Positions 53,615-62,219 of a DNA stretch of 64,000 bases are shown here, piece after piece; within the stretch, counting starts at the first letter, position 1, and each line of letters begins with the position of its first letter. Source of the stretch: Streptomyces thermolilacinus SPC6 (GTDB lineage Bacteria > Actinomycetota > Actinomycetes > Streptomycetales > Streptomycetaceae). The notes below the pieces were generated by a model. The model was not told the origin of the DNA, did no database searches, and saw only the letters and a list, made by a program, of their open reading frames with translations. The position numbers and the translations under genes were made by a program. The stretch covers positions 3,635,895 through 3,699,894 of the forward strand of contig NZ_ASHX02000001.1 in NCBI RefSeq assembly GCF_000478605.2. Reading direction: 5' to 3'.

Positions 53615-53659
53615 GCCGGCACAGCACCATCGATCATGCGGGGGAACGCGGGGGATTCG

Positions 53660-54823
53660 ATGAGTAGCGCAGACGTCGGCGGCACACGGCCGTTATCGCC
53701 CATCCTGAGCACGGCGGTCCGGGCCGACCTCCCGGTGGACACGCTTCTTCCGGCCGACTCGCCGCGCACCCAGGGCCTCGACCAGGAGTACGTGGACGCG
53801 CTGGTCGCGCTGGAGGCGGAGCTGCCGCCCATCGTCGTCCACCACCCCAGCGGCCGTGTCGTGGACGGCATGCACCGGCTCGCCGCCGCCCGCGCCCGGG
53901 GCGACCGCTCCATCAGCGCGTTCCTCCTCGACCTGCCGGAGCGCAGCCTCTTCGCCGTCGCCGTGAGTCTCAACATCGCGCACGGCAAGCCGCTGACCCA
54001 CGGCGACCGGCTCGCGGCCGCCGCGCGCATCCTGCGCGACAACCCGGCCCTCTCCGACCGGTACGTCGCCTCGTTCACCGCCCTGTCGCCGCGCACCGTG
54101 TCCCGGGTGCGCCGTTCAACCGCCGAGGTCCCGCAGTCGAACACGCGCATCGGCCTGGACGGCAAGCGGCGCCCCGCCGACCTGGCGGGCGTGGCCGGGG
54201 GCCGCCAGCGGGCGGGCCGGATGATGCTGGAGCGGCCGGGGGCGAGCCTCCGCGAGATCGCCCGCGCCGCCGGGATCTCCCTCGGCACCGCGCACGACGT
54301 GAGGAAACGCCTCCTCCTCGGCCGCGACCCGGTGCCGGAGGGCCGGGGCGGTGCCCGCGCGGGCGGACACACCGCGCGCGCCGGTCAGCCGGGCCCGACC
54401 GCGCCCGTCGGCGCCGCCGGGCCCCGGGTGCCGGACGCCCGCGTGCCGGGGCCGAGGGGGCCCGGACCGCGGGGGCCGGGGCCGCGGGCTACGGAGCCGC
54501 GGGTTCCGGGGCCGCAAGGTCCGGTTCGGGCCCGCCGTGACGCGGCCGCGCGGCGGGAGTCGGGTGAGGTGCTGGAGCGGCTCCGCAAGGACCCGGCGCT
54601 GCGGCTCTCCCAGTCCGGTCGCTTCCTGCTGCGCTGCCTCGCCGTCCACGACGTGGACGGCTCCGTGTGGGCACGGCTCGCCACGACCGTCCCGCCGCAC
54701 TGCGCCGAGGGGATCAGCAAGCTCGCCCGCGAGTGCGCCGGCATGTGGCTCCGCTTCGCCGACCAGGTGGACCGGGAGTCCCGGGGCGGCCGCTCCGGAC
54801 AGCGCTCCCACACGAGCGCCTGA
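53660..54823 (+). CDS. StrR/NovG-like ParB-fold pathway regulator
   Basis: 387 residues. Residues about 15-120 are a ParB/Srx-like N domain ('LPVDTLLPADSPRTQGLDQE', 'LPPIVVHHPSGRVVDGMHRL', 'GKPLTHGDRLAAAARIL'), then two helix-turn-helix parts ('YVASFTALSPRTVSRVRR' and 'SLREIARAAGISLGTAHDVR'). This is the plan of StrR and NovG, activators inside antibiotic clusters. The residues 215-290 are a P/G/R-rich repeat ('PGPRGPGPRGPGPRATEPRV') and the C-terminal third is helical. ATG chosen since GGGGG lies six bases ahead. Probably a cluster-situated activator for the genes to its right. Confidence 0.88.
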   Translation: MSSADVGGTRPLSPILSTAVRADLPVDTLLPADSPRTQGLDQEYVDALVALEAELPPIVVHHPSGRVVDGMHRLAAARARGDRSISAFLLDLPERSLFAVAVSLNIAHGKPLTHGDRLAAAARILRDNPALSDRYVASFTALSPRTVSRVRRSTAEVPQSNTRIGLDGKRRPADLAGVAGGRQRAGRMMLERPGASLREIARAAGISLGTAHDVRKRLLLGRDPVPEGRGGARAGGHTARAGQPGPTAPVGAAGPRVPDARVPGPRGPGPRGPGPRATEPRVPGPQGPVRARRDAAARRESGEVLERLRKDPALRLSQSGRFLLRCLAVHDVDGSVWARLATTVPPHCAEGISKLARECAGMWLRFADQVDRESRGGRSGQRSHTSA

Positions 54824-55046
54824 CGCTTCCGGCCCGCTCGTACGGCCGCCTGCCGCCTGCCGCCGCCGTCTGGAGTCGAACGCCGAACATCCCTCGGCCG
54901 GGGGGCTGTTGTGGGACGATTCCGGTGCCTCGTCGCACGCCCGGCCCCGTACGACATCGCCACCCGCCAGGAGGACCGGCGGCGCGGCGACCCAGGCGGC
55001 GGCCCGTGCGCGCGGCGCCGCCGCACCGGTGGGAGGGCGGGACGGC

Positions 55047-55694
55047 GTGGAGGTGCGGGAGCTGCGGACCACCGGGGCCTACCTGTTCGTGCCCCGGACG
55101 CTGCGCGACGCGCGCGGCCATGTCGCCTCCCCGTACCGCGAGGCGGCCTTCCGGGCGGCGACGGGCGGGCCGCTGTTCCCGGTGCGGCAGGCGAACCACA
55201 GCCGGTCGCGGCGGGGGACCGTACGCGGGGTGCACTTCACCCGCACGCCGCCCGGCGCGGCGAAGTACGCGCACTGCTCGCTGGGCCGCGCGCTGTACGT
55301 GGTGGTCGACCTGCGGGTGGGCTCGCCGACGTTTGGCGCGTGGGAGTCCCTCGTCCTGGACGCGGCCTCTCCGAGCGGGGTGTACGTGCCCGTGGGGGTG
55401 GGGCACGCGTGCGTGGCGCTGGAGGACACCGTCATCACGGACCTGCTGTCCGCGGAGTGGGCGGAGGAGGACGAGGAGACGGTGTCGGTGTTCGACCCGG
55501 ACCTCGGGCTGCCGGTCTCCGACGACCAGGGCCTGATCGTCTCGGAACGCGACCGGAACGCGGTGACGCTGGCCGAGGCACGGCGGCGGGGGATGCTGCC
55601 GGGGTACGGGGCCGCGCTGACCGTGGAGCGGTCGCTGCGCGCGGCCGCCGCCCGTGCCGGGCCCGGCACGGCACCGCCCCCGGACGGCCCGTGA
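55047..55694 (+). CDS. dTDP-sugar 3,5-epimerase-like (RmlC-type) protein
   Basis: 215 residues, RmlC cupin: 'NHSRSRRGTVRGVHFTRTPP' with the catalytic His of GVHF, 'KYAHCSLGRALYVVVDLRVG', 'SPSGVYVPVGVGHACVALED' and 'SERDRNAVTLAEARRRGMLP'. The 'RGVHFTRTPPG' form is that of deoxysugar-pathway epimerases (EvaD type) rather than rhamnose ones. No other sugar gene (synthase, dehydratase, glycosyltransferase) is seen in the window, so it is an orphan or an unusual cupin tailoring enzyme. GTG after GGGAGGGCGG. 223 bases after the StrR-like gene. Confidence 0.85.
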   Translation: MEVRELRTTGAYLFVPRTLRDARGHVASPYREAAFRAATGGPLFPVRQANHSRSRRGTVRGVHFTRTPPGAAKYAHCSLGRALYVVVDLRVGSPTFGAWESLVLDAASPSGVYVPVGVGHACVALEDTVITDLLSAEWAEEDEETVSVFDPDLGLPVSDDQGLIVSERDRNAVTLAEARRRGMLPGYGAALTVERSLRAAAARAGPGTAPPPDGP

Positions 55695-55702
55695 GGCGGG
55701 CC
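55686..55702. terminator. Small hairpin over the epimerase stop
   Basis: GGCCCG - TGAGG - CGGGCC, 6 bp, whose loop contains the stop codon. Weak candidate for termination between convergent genes. Confidence 0.35.
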
Positions 55703-55791
55703 CGTGGTGGCGGTCGGGAGCCGGGGGCGGGTGCAGGGGCGCCGGTTCGCGGGATGGGCGCGGTGGGCGGCGGACTCCGGCCGTGTGGGCC

Positions 55792-58700
55792 TCAGTTCGC
55801 GGGGCGGCCGGTGACGCAGGCCGGGGCCAGGGTGGGTGTCGCCGTGGCCCTTCTCGGCTCGTGCTCCTTCGCGTCGTACGGGTCCTCGCCGTGGGCGCGG
55901 GCGTGGGCGATGCCGTCGAGCGCGAGGGCCAGTTCGCGGCGCAGGCCCGCCTGCTGGGCGAGGCGGCGGGCTTTCTCGTGGTGGCCCTGGCCGCGCTCGT
56001 AGTCGCCCCGGTCGCGGTGCACGGTGCCGATGACGTTGTGGACGGCGGCCGTCAGGGCGGGGCGGCGGACCCGGCGCAGCAGTTGCAGCGCGGTGTGCCC
56101 GGCGTGCAGGGCCTCGCGGTGGCGGCCCTGGCGGCGGTAGATGTCGGCGTACTGGACGAGGATCGGCGCGTGGCCGTCCGGCGTCGTCGTGCGGCGCGCC
56201 AGCCGGGACGCCTCGGCGAGCCGGTCGAGGGCCATGTCGAGCTGGCCCGCTCCGGCGTACGCGGTGGCCTCGCCGAGCAGGCCGGTCAGCTCCCCGTACG
56301 CGTCGCCGATCCGCCTGCTGTGGAGGACGACGAGGCGGCTGGTCTGGAGCGCTTCGGCGTGCCGGCCGAGCGCGGCCTGCGCCTCGCCGAGCGACGCCAG
56401 TACGGCGCTCTCCTCGTCGTGCGCGTCGGCGCGGCTGAGCAGGACCAGCGCGCGGTGCAGGGCGGCGATGGCGTGTTCGTACTGGCCGAGCGCGTTGTGG
56501 AACATGCCGATGCGGCCGAGGCAGAACGCCGTACCGCCCCGGTCCCCGGCCCGCTCGGCGAGGGCCAGAGCCTCCCGCGCGCACTCCAGGCCCTCCCGTA
56601 CCCGGCCGAGGTGCCCGTAGGGCGCGGCCATGCCGGTGAGGGCGGCGGACTCCAGGACGGTGTCGCCGGTGCGGCGCGCGGCGGCCGCGGCCTTGCGCAG
56701 GACGCCGAGCTCGTCCTCCATGTGCCCGCGCGCGTGCAGGTACGGGGCGAGGGCCAGGGGCAGGCGGGCGACGTGGCCGTCGTACCCGGCCTCCTCGGCG
56801 TGGGCCAGCGCGGCGAGCAGCCCGGCCCGCTCGGCGTCGAACCAGCCGAGCGCGTCGGCCCCGTCCCGCAACGGGGGCGTGGCGACCGGGGGGACGGCCG
56901 GGGCCCCGGCCGGGGTGCGGTCGGGGGCGGTGGCCCGGGCGGTGGCCGGGCCGGTGCCGGTGCGGGTACCGGGGAGCGGGCCGGCCGGGCGGGACCGTTC
57001 GCGGCGGGGGCGGAGCAGGCCGGCGGCCTCGTCCGTGGCCCTCAGGTAGTAGCCGAGGAGCCGGTGCCGCGCGTCCCGGGTGGCCTGCGGCTGCCGGTCG
57101 GCGGCCTCCCGGGCGAGCGCGCGGACGAGGCTGTGGAACGTGTACCGGCCCGGCGTGCGCTGGACGAGGAGCCGCGCGTCGAGCAGGCCCTCCAGGAGCG
57201 CCTCGGCCGCGTGCGGGGTGAGCCCGGCGAGCGCGGCGGCGGAGTACCCGTCGAAGTCGGGGCCTGGGTGCGCGCCCAGCAGTCGGAACAGCTCCTGGTG
57301 GCGGGGCGGCACGGTCGCGTACGAAAGGTGCAGCGCGGTGCGGACGCTCCGGTGCTCGACGGCCAGCTCGTCGAGGCGCCGCTCCTCGTCGCGCAGCCGC
57401 CCGGCGAGGTACGTGAGGGTCCAGTGCGGCCGGTTGGTGAGCCGGGACGCGACGATCCGCAGGGCCAGCGGCAACCGCCCGCACAGCGCGACCAGTTCGG
57501 CGGCCGCCTCCTGCTCGTCGGCGACCCGCCGGTGGCCGATGACCTGCCCCAGCAGGGCCAGCCCCTCGGGCGCGGACGGCAGCGGCAGGGGGAGCGGTAC
57601 GGCTCCGTCGAGACCGGCGAGCCGGGGGCGGCTCGTGACGAGGACCAGGCAGCCCGGCCCGGCGGGGATGAGCGGGCGCACCTGGTCGGAGGCGATGACG
57701 TTGTCGAAGAGCAGCAGCAGGCGGCGGTCCGCGGTCATGCCGCGCCAGAGGCTCGCGCGGTCGTCCGGGTCGTCGGGGAGGGCGTCGGCGGGGACGCCCA
57801 GGGCGCGCAGCAGCGTGCCGAGCGCGTCGTGCGGTTCGACGGGTTCGCAGTGCGGGCTGAAGCCGTGCAGGTCCAGGAAGATCTGCCCGTCCGGGTAGCG
57901 GTCGGCGACGCGGTGGGCGGCGTGGACGGCCAGCGCGGTCTTGCCGATACCGGCCATGCCGTCCAGGGCGATGATCCGTACGGCGTGCTGCGCGGCGGGG
58001 TGTGCCGCCGGGTGCGGCGGGAGGCCGGGCGGGTGCGCGGGCTGGTTCCCGGTCCGGTGCGCGGCCGGGTCCTCGGACGGGTGCCCGGCCTGGTGCGGGC
58101 CCTGCTGTCCGGACTCGTGGGCGGCCGGGGCGGGGCCGGGCGCGGGCGGGACATGGACGAGCAGCCGCTCCAGTTCGGCCTCGCGGCCGGTGAAGTCGGG
58201 CAGGTCGTGCGGGAGGGAGCGGGGCGGCGGCGCGGGGGCGGGCGGTCCGGCGGGCCGGTCGCGGCGGGCTGCCGGGGGTGTGTCGAGGGCCGGTTCGCTG
58301 CGGAGGATCTGCTGGTACCGGTAGTTGACGGCGCTGCTGGGGTCGATGCCCAGCTGCTCGGCGAGCAGGCCGCGCAGGTCGTGGTAGACGCGCAGCGCGT
58401 CCGCCTGCCGCCCCACCCGGTACAGGGCGACCATCAGCAGGGCGCTCAGCGATTCGCGCAGCGGGTGCTCGGCGACGAGCGGCATCAGTTCGCTGACGAC
58501 GTCGTGGGCGCGGCCCTGCTCCAGGCGCAGCTCCAGGAGCCGTTCGCGGGCGCCGAGGTAGCGGTCCTCAAGGGCGGCCGCGGCGGAGGTGAGGACGGGG
58601 CTGCGGCTGTCGGGCAGGACCCGGCCCCGGTACAGGCCGAGGGCGGTCTCCAGGGCGGCCACCTCGCCGTCGAGGGTGGCGCGGCCGCGGGCCTCTTCCA

Positions 58701-59037
58701 GGGCCTTGTCGAAGCGGATCAGGTCGAGTTGGTCCTCGTCCACGACGATCCGGTAACCCGGGCCGTCGGTGACGATCATTTCCTGGGCGTGGGGAATCCG
58801 TGAACGGAGATCGGCGACGATCTTTCGAATCTGGTGTTCGGCGGTGGCGGGCGGTACGCGCTCCCACACGGCTTCCACCAGATGGGAAATGGGCACCAGC
58901 CGATTCGCCTCCAGCAGGAGTGCGGCCAGTACCGCGCGGGCGCGCGGTCCACCCAGGTGGAGCTGCTGATCTCCGACCGAAACCACCAACGTGCCCAGAA
59001 TGCTGAACCGGACAGCGCTCCCCCGTGAGGCCATCAT
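55792..59037 (-). CDS. Large SARP-family regulator (AfsR-like, cluster-linked)
   Basis: 1081 residues: OmpR-type winged helix at the extreme N-terminus (10-98), BTAD (about 104-247), 'LPDFTGREAELERLLVHV' (280-297), NB-ARC with Walker A GMAGIGKTALA (360-370), and C-terminal TPRs (about 760-1060). Compared with AfsR it has no N-terminal extension but a 55-residue His/Pro-rich insert (297-351) just before the P-loop and a Pro/Arg stretch near 690-730. Such large SARPs switch on adjacent clusters. It is divergent from the P450-isonitrile operon, with a 514-base control region. Confidence 0.93.
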   Translation of the reverse strand: MMASRGSAVRFSILGTLVVSVGDQQLHLGGPRARAVLAALLLEANRLVPISHLVEAVWERVPPATAEHQIRKIVADLRSRIPHAQEMIVTDGPGYRIVVDEDQLDLIRFDKALEEARGRATLDGEVAALETALGLYRGRVLPDSRSPVLTSAAAALEDRYLGARERLLELRLEQGRAHDVVSELMPLVAEHPLRESLSALLMVALYRVGRQADALRVYHDLRGLLAEQLGIDPSSAVNYRYQQILRSEPALDTPPAARRDRPAGPPAPAPPPRSLPHDLPDFTGREAELERLLVHVPPAPGPAPAAHESGQQGPHQAGHPSEDPAAHRTGNQPAHPPGLPPHPAAHPAAQHAVRIIALDGMAGIGKTALAVHAAHRVADRYPDGQIFLDLHGFSPHCEPVEPHDALGTLLRALGVPADALPDDPDDRASLWRGMTADRRLLLLFDNVIASDQVRPLIPAGPGCLVLVTSRPRLAGLDGAVPLPLPLPSAPEGLALLGQVIGHRRVADEQEAAAELVALCGRLPLALRIVASRLTNRPHWTLTYLAGRLRDEERRLDELAVEHRSVRTALHLSYATVPPRHQELFRLLGAHPGPDFDGYSAAALAGLTPHAAEALLEGLLDARLLVQRTPGRYTFHSLVRALAREAADRQPQATRDARHRLLGYYLRATDEAAGLLRPRRERSRPAGPLPGTRTGTGPATARATAPDRTPAGAPAVPPVATPPLRDGADALGWFDAERAGLLAALAHAEEAGYDGHVARLPLALAPYLHARGHMEDELGVLRKAAAAARRTGDTVLESAALTGMAAPYGHLGRVREGLECAREALALAERAGDRGGTAFCLGRIGMFHNALGQYEHAIAALHRALVLLSRADAHDEESAVLASLGEAQAALGRHAEALQTSRLVVLHSRRIGDAYGELTGLLGEATAYAGAGQLDMALDRLAEASRLARRTTTPDGHAPILVQYADIYRRQGRHREALHAGHTALQLLRRVRRPALTAAVHNVIGTVHRDRGDYERGQGHHEKARRLAQQAGLRRELALALDGIAHARAHGEDPYDAKEHEPRRATATPTLAPACVTGRPAN

Positions 59038-59551
59038 GGAAACTCACTCTATGGGATGAACCAGGCGACTGTGGCGGCCATTTTGGCCAGTTGTTTGATC
59101 GATTCTGGTCATAGTTGTTCGAGTTGATGATTGAACAGTTCTCACTTGACATGTCGACCAGGCGCCAAGAATACTCACCGACGGTTGGTGACTTGTACAC
59201 GTTCCCGGTTCACGAACGGTCCCGCGAACGCGCGGCGGGGGTTCCGTGAAGCCCCCGGCGGCCCGCCCGGCAGGCCGGCCCGCGCGCACCACCGCCCCTT
59301 TCTCCCGCCGAAAAGGCACCCCCGCCGCCCGACGCCCCGCGCGTCCGGGCACGAGCCCCCTGCCCGCGGCCCCCGGCCCCACGAGCCCGTCCCCCGAAGC
59401 CCACCGCGGCTCCGGAGCCGCACCACCCAGGAGCCCCGCACCCAGGAGCCCCGGAGCCGCCGCGCTCCGGGGCTTCCGCGTGTCCGGAGCCCCGCGCACC
59501 ACCGCCCCCGCTCGGGGGCAGAACCGCCCACCAGGAAGGAAGCCCCACGCC
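59038..59551. other. Divergent control region SARP / isonitrile operon
   Basis: Two halves. Left (59038-59215), AT-rich for this genome: hairpin GGCCA-TTT-TGGCC (59076-59088), an imperfect direct repeat TTGTTTGATCGATTC / TTGTTCGAGTTGATG, TGTTC...GAACA (59116-59137), the promoter TTGACA-N18-AATACT, and GAACG words near 59215-59231. Right (59216-59551), very GC-rich leader with a perfect palindrome GCGGCTCCGGAGCCGC (59406-59421), a tandem 15-base repeat (59426-59455) and CCGGAGC...GCTCCGG. No gene is supported here, although the P450 frame stays open from 59246. Confidence 0.6.
59146..59175 (+). promoter_or_regulatory. Promoter of the P450-isonitrile operon
   Basis: TTGACA (59146-59151), 18-base spacer, AATACT (59170-59175): the best sigma-70-like promoter in the window. 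A run from it would have a leader of about 370 bases. Repeats just upstream of the -35 are possible SARP or StrR-like sites. Confidence 0.6.
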
Positions 59552-60883
59552 ATGCCGAGTTCCGAACCGCTGCCCCTCTACGGCAAGGAGTACAAGACCG
59601 ACCCGTACCCGCTGTACCGGAAGCTCCGCGACGAGGGCCCCGTCCACCGGGTCAACTTCCCCAGCGGCGTCAACGCGTGGCTGGTCACCGGGTACGAGGC
59701 GGCGCAGAGCGCCCTCACCGACGACCGCCTCGGCAAGAACCACGACCTCGGCAACAGCGCCTGGCGCGAACGCGCCGCGATCATGCCGGAGCCGCAGCAC
59801 TCCCAGCTCCAGGTGCACCTGCTGCACCAGGACCCGCCGAAGCACACCGTGATGCGGAAGCTGGTCACGGAGGCGTTCACCCCGCGCAACGTGGAGCGGA
59901 AGCGGGCCCGCTTCGAGCGGCTCGCCACCGAACTCCTCGACGCCGCCCTCGGCACAGCCGGCACACCCACCACCGGCCCCACCAACGCCCCCGACAGCGG
60001 CGTCGTGGACGTCGTCAGCGCCTTCGCCGCGCACTTCCCCTTCCGCGTCCTCGCCGAGGTCATCGGCCTGCCCGCGCCGATCGCCGCCCGCTTCGACCGC
60101 GACTGGGGCAAGGTCGTCCAGCCCGTCGGCCCCGCCGACCCGCAGCGGCCCGTGTACGAGGGCCGTCTGCGCGGCCTGCAGAGCTACATCGCCGAAGTCG
60201 TCGAGCACAAGCGCACCCACCCCGACGACGACCTGCTCACCAAGCTCGTACGGGCCCACGACGCCGGTGAGATCACCAAGGAGGAGCAGGACTCCATCGT
60301 CTTCCAGCTCCTCGTCGCCGGACAGGAACCGGTCACCAACCAGATCACCACCGCCCTCGTCGCCCTCCTGCGCCACCCCGCCGAGCTGCGGCGGCTCCAG
60401 GAGGCCGTCACCGGCGACATGAGCGACGCCGACCGGGCGCTGCTCGCCCGCGCCGTCGAGGAACTCCTCCGCTACGACAGCGCCTTCGAGCTGACCACCT
60501 GGCGGTTCTTCGCCGAGGACTCCGACCTCTTCGGCACCACCGTCCCGGCCGGTGACTCGGTCATCGTGTCGCTGTGCGCCGCCAACCGCGACCCCGAGCG
60601 GTTCCCCGACGCCGACACCCTCGACCTCGACCGCACGCCCAACCCGCACCTGGCGTTCGGGCACGGCATCCACTTCTGCCCCGGCGCGGCCCTCGCCCGC
60701 GTCGAGCTGCAGATCGCCCTCCGGGCGCTGCTCACCCGGCTCCCGCAGATCCGCCTCGCCGTCCCGGACGAGGACCTCGTCTGGGTGGGCGCCGTCCTCG
60801 CCCGCGGCGTCAACGAACTGCCCGTCGCCTACGGCCCGCCGGACGACGCCGCCCCCCGCGGCGGCTGCCCCGTACAGCACTGA
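59552..60883 (+). CDS. Cytochrome P450 paired with isonitrile synthase
   Basis: 443 residues, soluble bacterial P450: E304-x-x-R307 in 'VEELLRYDS', heme motif FGHGIHFCPG (369-378) with ligand Cys376, substrate part 'LLHQDPPKHTVMRKLVTEAF' (90-109). In the I-helix the usual AGxET(T) reads AGQEPV (256-261): the proton-relay Thr is replaced by Pro260. Residues 134-150 form a Thr/Pro/Gly insert. It is first in the operon, 108 bases ahead of the isonitrile synthase, and probably oxidises its product, for instance by decarboxylation or phenolic coupling. ATG after GGAAGG; the open frame upstream is the leader. Confidence 0.93.
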   Translation: MPSSEPLPLYGKEYKTDPYPLYRKLRDEGPVHRVNFPSGVNAWLVTGYEAAQSALTDDRLGKNHDLGNSAWRERAAIMPEPQHSQLQVHLLHQDPPKHTVMRKLVTEAFTPRNVERKRARFERLATELLDAALGTAGTPTTGPTNAPDSGVVDVVSAFAAHFPFRVLAEVIGLPAPIAARFDRDWGKVVQPVGPADPQRPVYEGRLRGLQSYIAEVVEHKRTHPDDDLLTKLVRAHDAGEITKEEQDSIVFQLLVAGQEPVTNQITTALVALLRHPAELRRLQEAVTGDMSDADRALLARAVEELLRYDSAFELTTWRFFAEDSDLFGTTVPAGDSVIVSLCAANRDPERFPDADTLDLDRTPNPHLAFGHGIHFCPGAALARVELQIALRALLTRLPQIRLAVPDEDLVWVGAVLARGVNELPVAYGPPDDAAPRGGCPVQH

Positions 60884-60991
60884 CGGGCAGATCCCCGCGT
60901 GCCGTACGAGCCGCGCCCGGCGCCCGCCGCCGGGCCGCCCCCAGGACCACTGCTCCCAGCCCCACGAAACACGGAAGCGAGCCGATTACCC

Positions 60992-62011
60992 ATGTCCGAG
61001 TCCGTCACCACCACCGCCCTGACGCCCGAGGTCGCGCGCATCAGCGAGGAGATCGTGCGGCTCCTCATTCCGCACCGCCGCACGGTGGAGCCCGACACCC
61101 ATCTCGACATCCCCGGCCACTTCCCCGAACAGCTGCAGCAGATAGCCGACTTCGTCGCCAAGGACGAACAGGTCATCTTCAGCCTGCCCGGCTTCCCCTG
61201 CAAGTCCCCCAACACGGACAAGGTCTTCGGGCACCTGCCCGACCACGGCGAGCGGCTCGCCCTGCGCTTCCTCGACTCGCTGTGCGCCGACATCGAGAAG
61301 GTCCACGCGCCCGGCGCGCGTGTCCTGATCTGCTCCGACGGTCATATCTTCGGCGACGTCATCCGCGTACCCGACGAGCACATCGACGCGTACAACGACG
61401 CGCTGCTCGAGATGATCCACGCCGAGGGCCTCGCCGACCACCTCGACACGTTCGACCTGCGTGACTGCTACGGCCCCGCCCTCTCGTACGACGAGAAGCG
61501 CAAGCTCGCCGCCGAGACCCTCGGCCCGACGCTGGAGGAGCTGCGCGCCGAGGTCCGCGAGGACGAGTCCACGCTGCGCATGTACCGCGGCATCACCCGG
61601 TTCCTCGTCGAGGACACCGCCGGCTGGGAGGGCTCGCGCTCCGCGCTCCAGCGCGACTGCCGCCGCAGGGCGTACGAGGTCATCCTCCGCAGCCGCGCGT
61701 GGAGCGAGCTGATCGCCGAGAGCTATCCGCGCAACGTCAGGCTGTCCATCCACCCGCAGAACCGGGGCTCCGTGAAGTTCGGCATCCGCCTCCTCGGAGC
61801 CGCCGACGCGTGGACCACGCCGTGGCACTCCGTGCTGTTCCACCACACGGACGGCACCTGGGAGTTGATGCACCGCCGGGATGCCGAGAAGCTTGGCCGC
61901 GAGATCCACCGGGACGGCCGGCCGAGCCACTTCGAGGCGGTCGGCGACGGCAGCGGCACCGGCACGCGGCCCGGCGACGGCCCCGGCACGAGGTCCGCCG
62001 AGGCGGCCTGA
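60992..62011 (+). CDS. Isonitrile (isocyanide) synthase, DIT1/PvcA family
   Basis: 339 residues. Family landmarks: 'FSLPGFPCKSPNTDKVFG' (63-80) and 'LPDHGERLAL' (82-91), 'LICSDGHIFGDVIRVPDEH' (112-130), 'MYRGITRFLVED' (197-208), 'VRLSIHPQ' (249-256) and 'TPWHSVLFHHTDG' (276-288). These enzymes turn the amino group of an amino acid (tyrosine or tryptophan in known cases) into an isocyanide using ribulose-5-phosphate as carbon donor. Which amino acid cannot be read from sequence. The last ~20 residues are Gly/Thr-rich and dispensable-looking. ATG chosen as the start of conserved sequence. Confidence 0.92.
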   Translation: MSESVTTTALTPEVARISEEIVRLLIPHRRTVEPDTHLDIPGHFPEQLQQIADFVAKDEQVIFSLPGFPCKSPNTDKVFGHLPDHGERLALRFLDSLCADIEKVHAPGARVLICSDGHIFGDVIRVPDEHIDAYNDALLEMIHAEGLADHLDTFDLRDCYGPALSYDEKRKLAAETLGPTLEELRAEVREDESTLRMYRGITRFLVEDTAGWEGSRSALQRDCRRRAYEVILRSRAWSELIAESYPRNVRLSIHPQNRGSVKFGIRLLGAADAWTTPWHSVLFHHTDGTWELMHRRDAEKLGREIHRDGRPSHFEAVGDGSGTGTRPGDGPGTRSAEAA

Positions 62012-62053
62012 CGCACCACCGTCCCCGGTCCCCGGGGACACGCGCACCACGGT

Positions 62054-62141
62054 ACGGCCGCACCACCGCACGACCGCACCACGGCACCACCGCTCCAGGG
62101 CACGGCCGCACCACCGCACGAACGCACCACGGCACCACCGC
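62054..62141. repeat. 40-base direct repeat, 48-base period
   Basis: Copies at 62054-62093 and 62102-62141 differ at one base (GACC versus GAAC in the middle); both consist of CGGCCGCACCACCGCACGA and ACGGCACCACCGC blocks. Sits between the isonitrile synthase and antiporter genes and runs into the hairpin that follows. Confidence 0.85.
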
Positions 62142-62184
62142 GGCCCGGCCCGTGTGACGAGCCCGTCACACGGGCCGGGCCGCG
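62139..62184. terminator. 21-bp perfect hairpin inside the operon
   Basis: A 21-bp perfect stem (arms 62139-62159 and 62164-62184) with 4-base loop AGCC; the 3' arm reads CGTCACACGGGCCGGGCCGC. It lies 35 bases before the antiporter ATG. Very stable: a terminator, attenuator or RNA-stability element separating the expression of upstream and downstream genes. Confidence 0.75.
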
Positions 62185-62219
62185 CTCCCGAGACGTCGTA
62201 CGGAAAAGGAGTACCGCTC

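Noticed and set aside
59246..59551. N-terminal extension of the P450 (102 codons)
   Set aside because: Pro/Arg-rich low complexity, the family N-terminus begins at the ATG with its own ribosome site, and the promoter lies just upstream.
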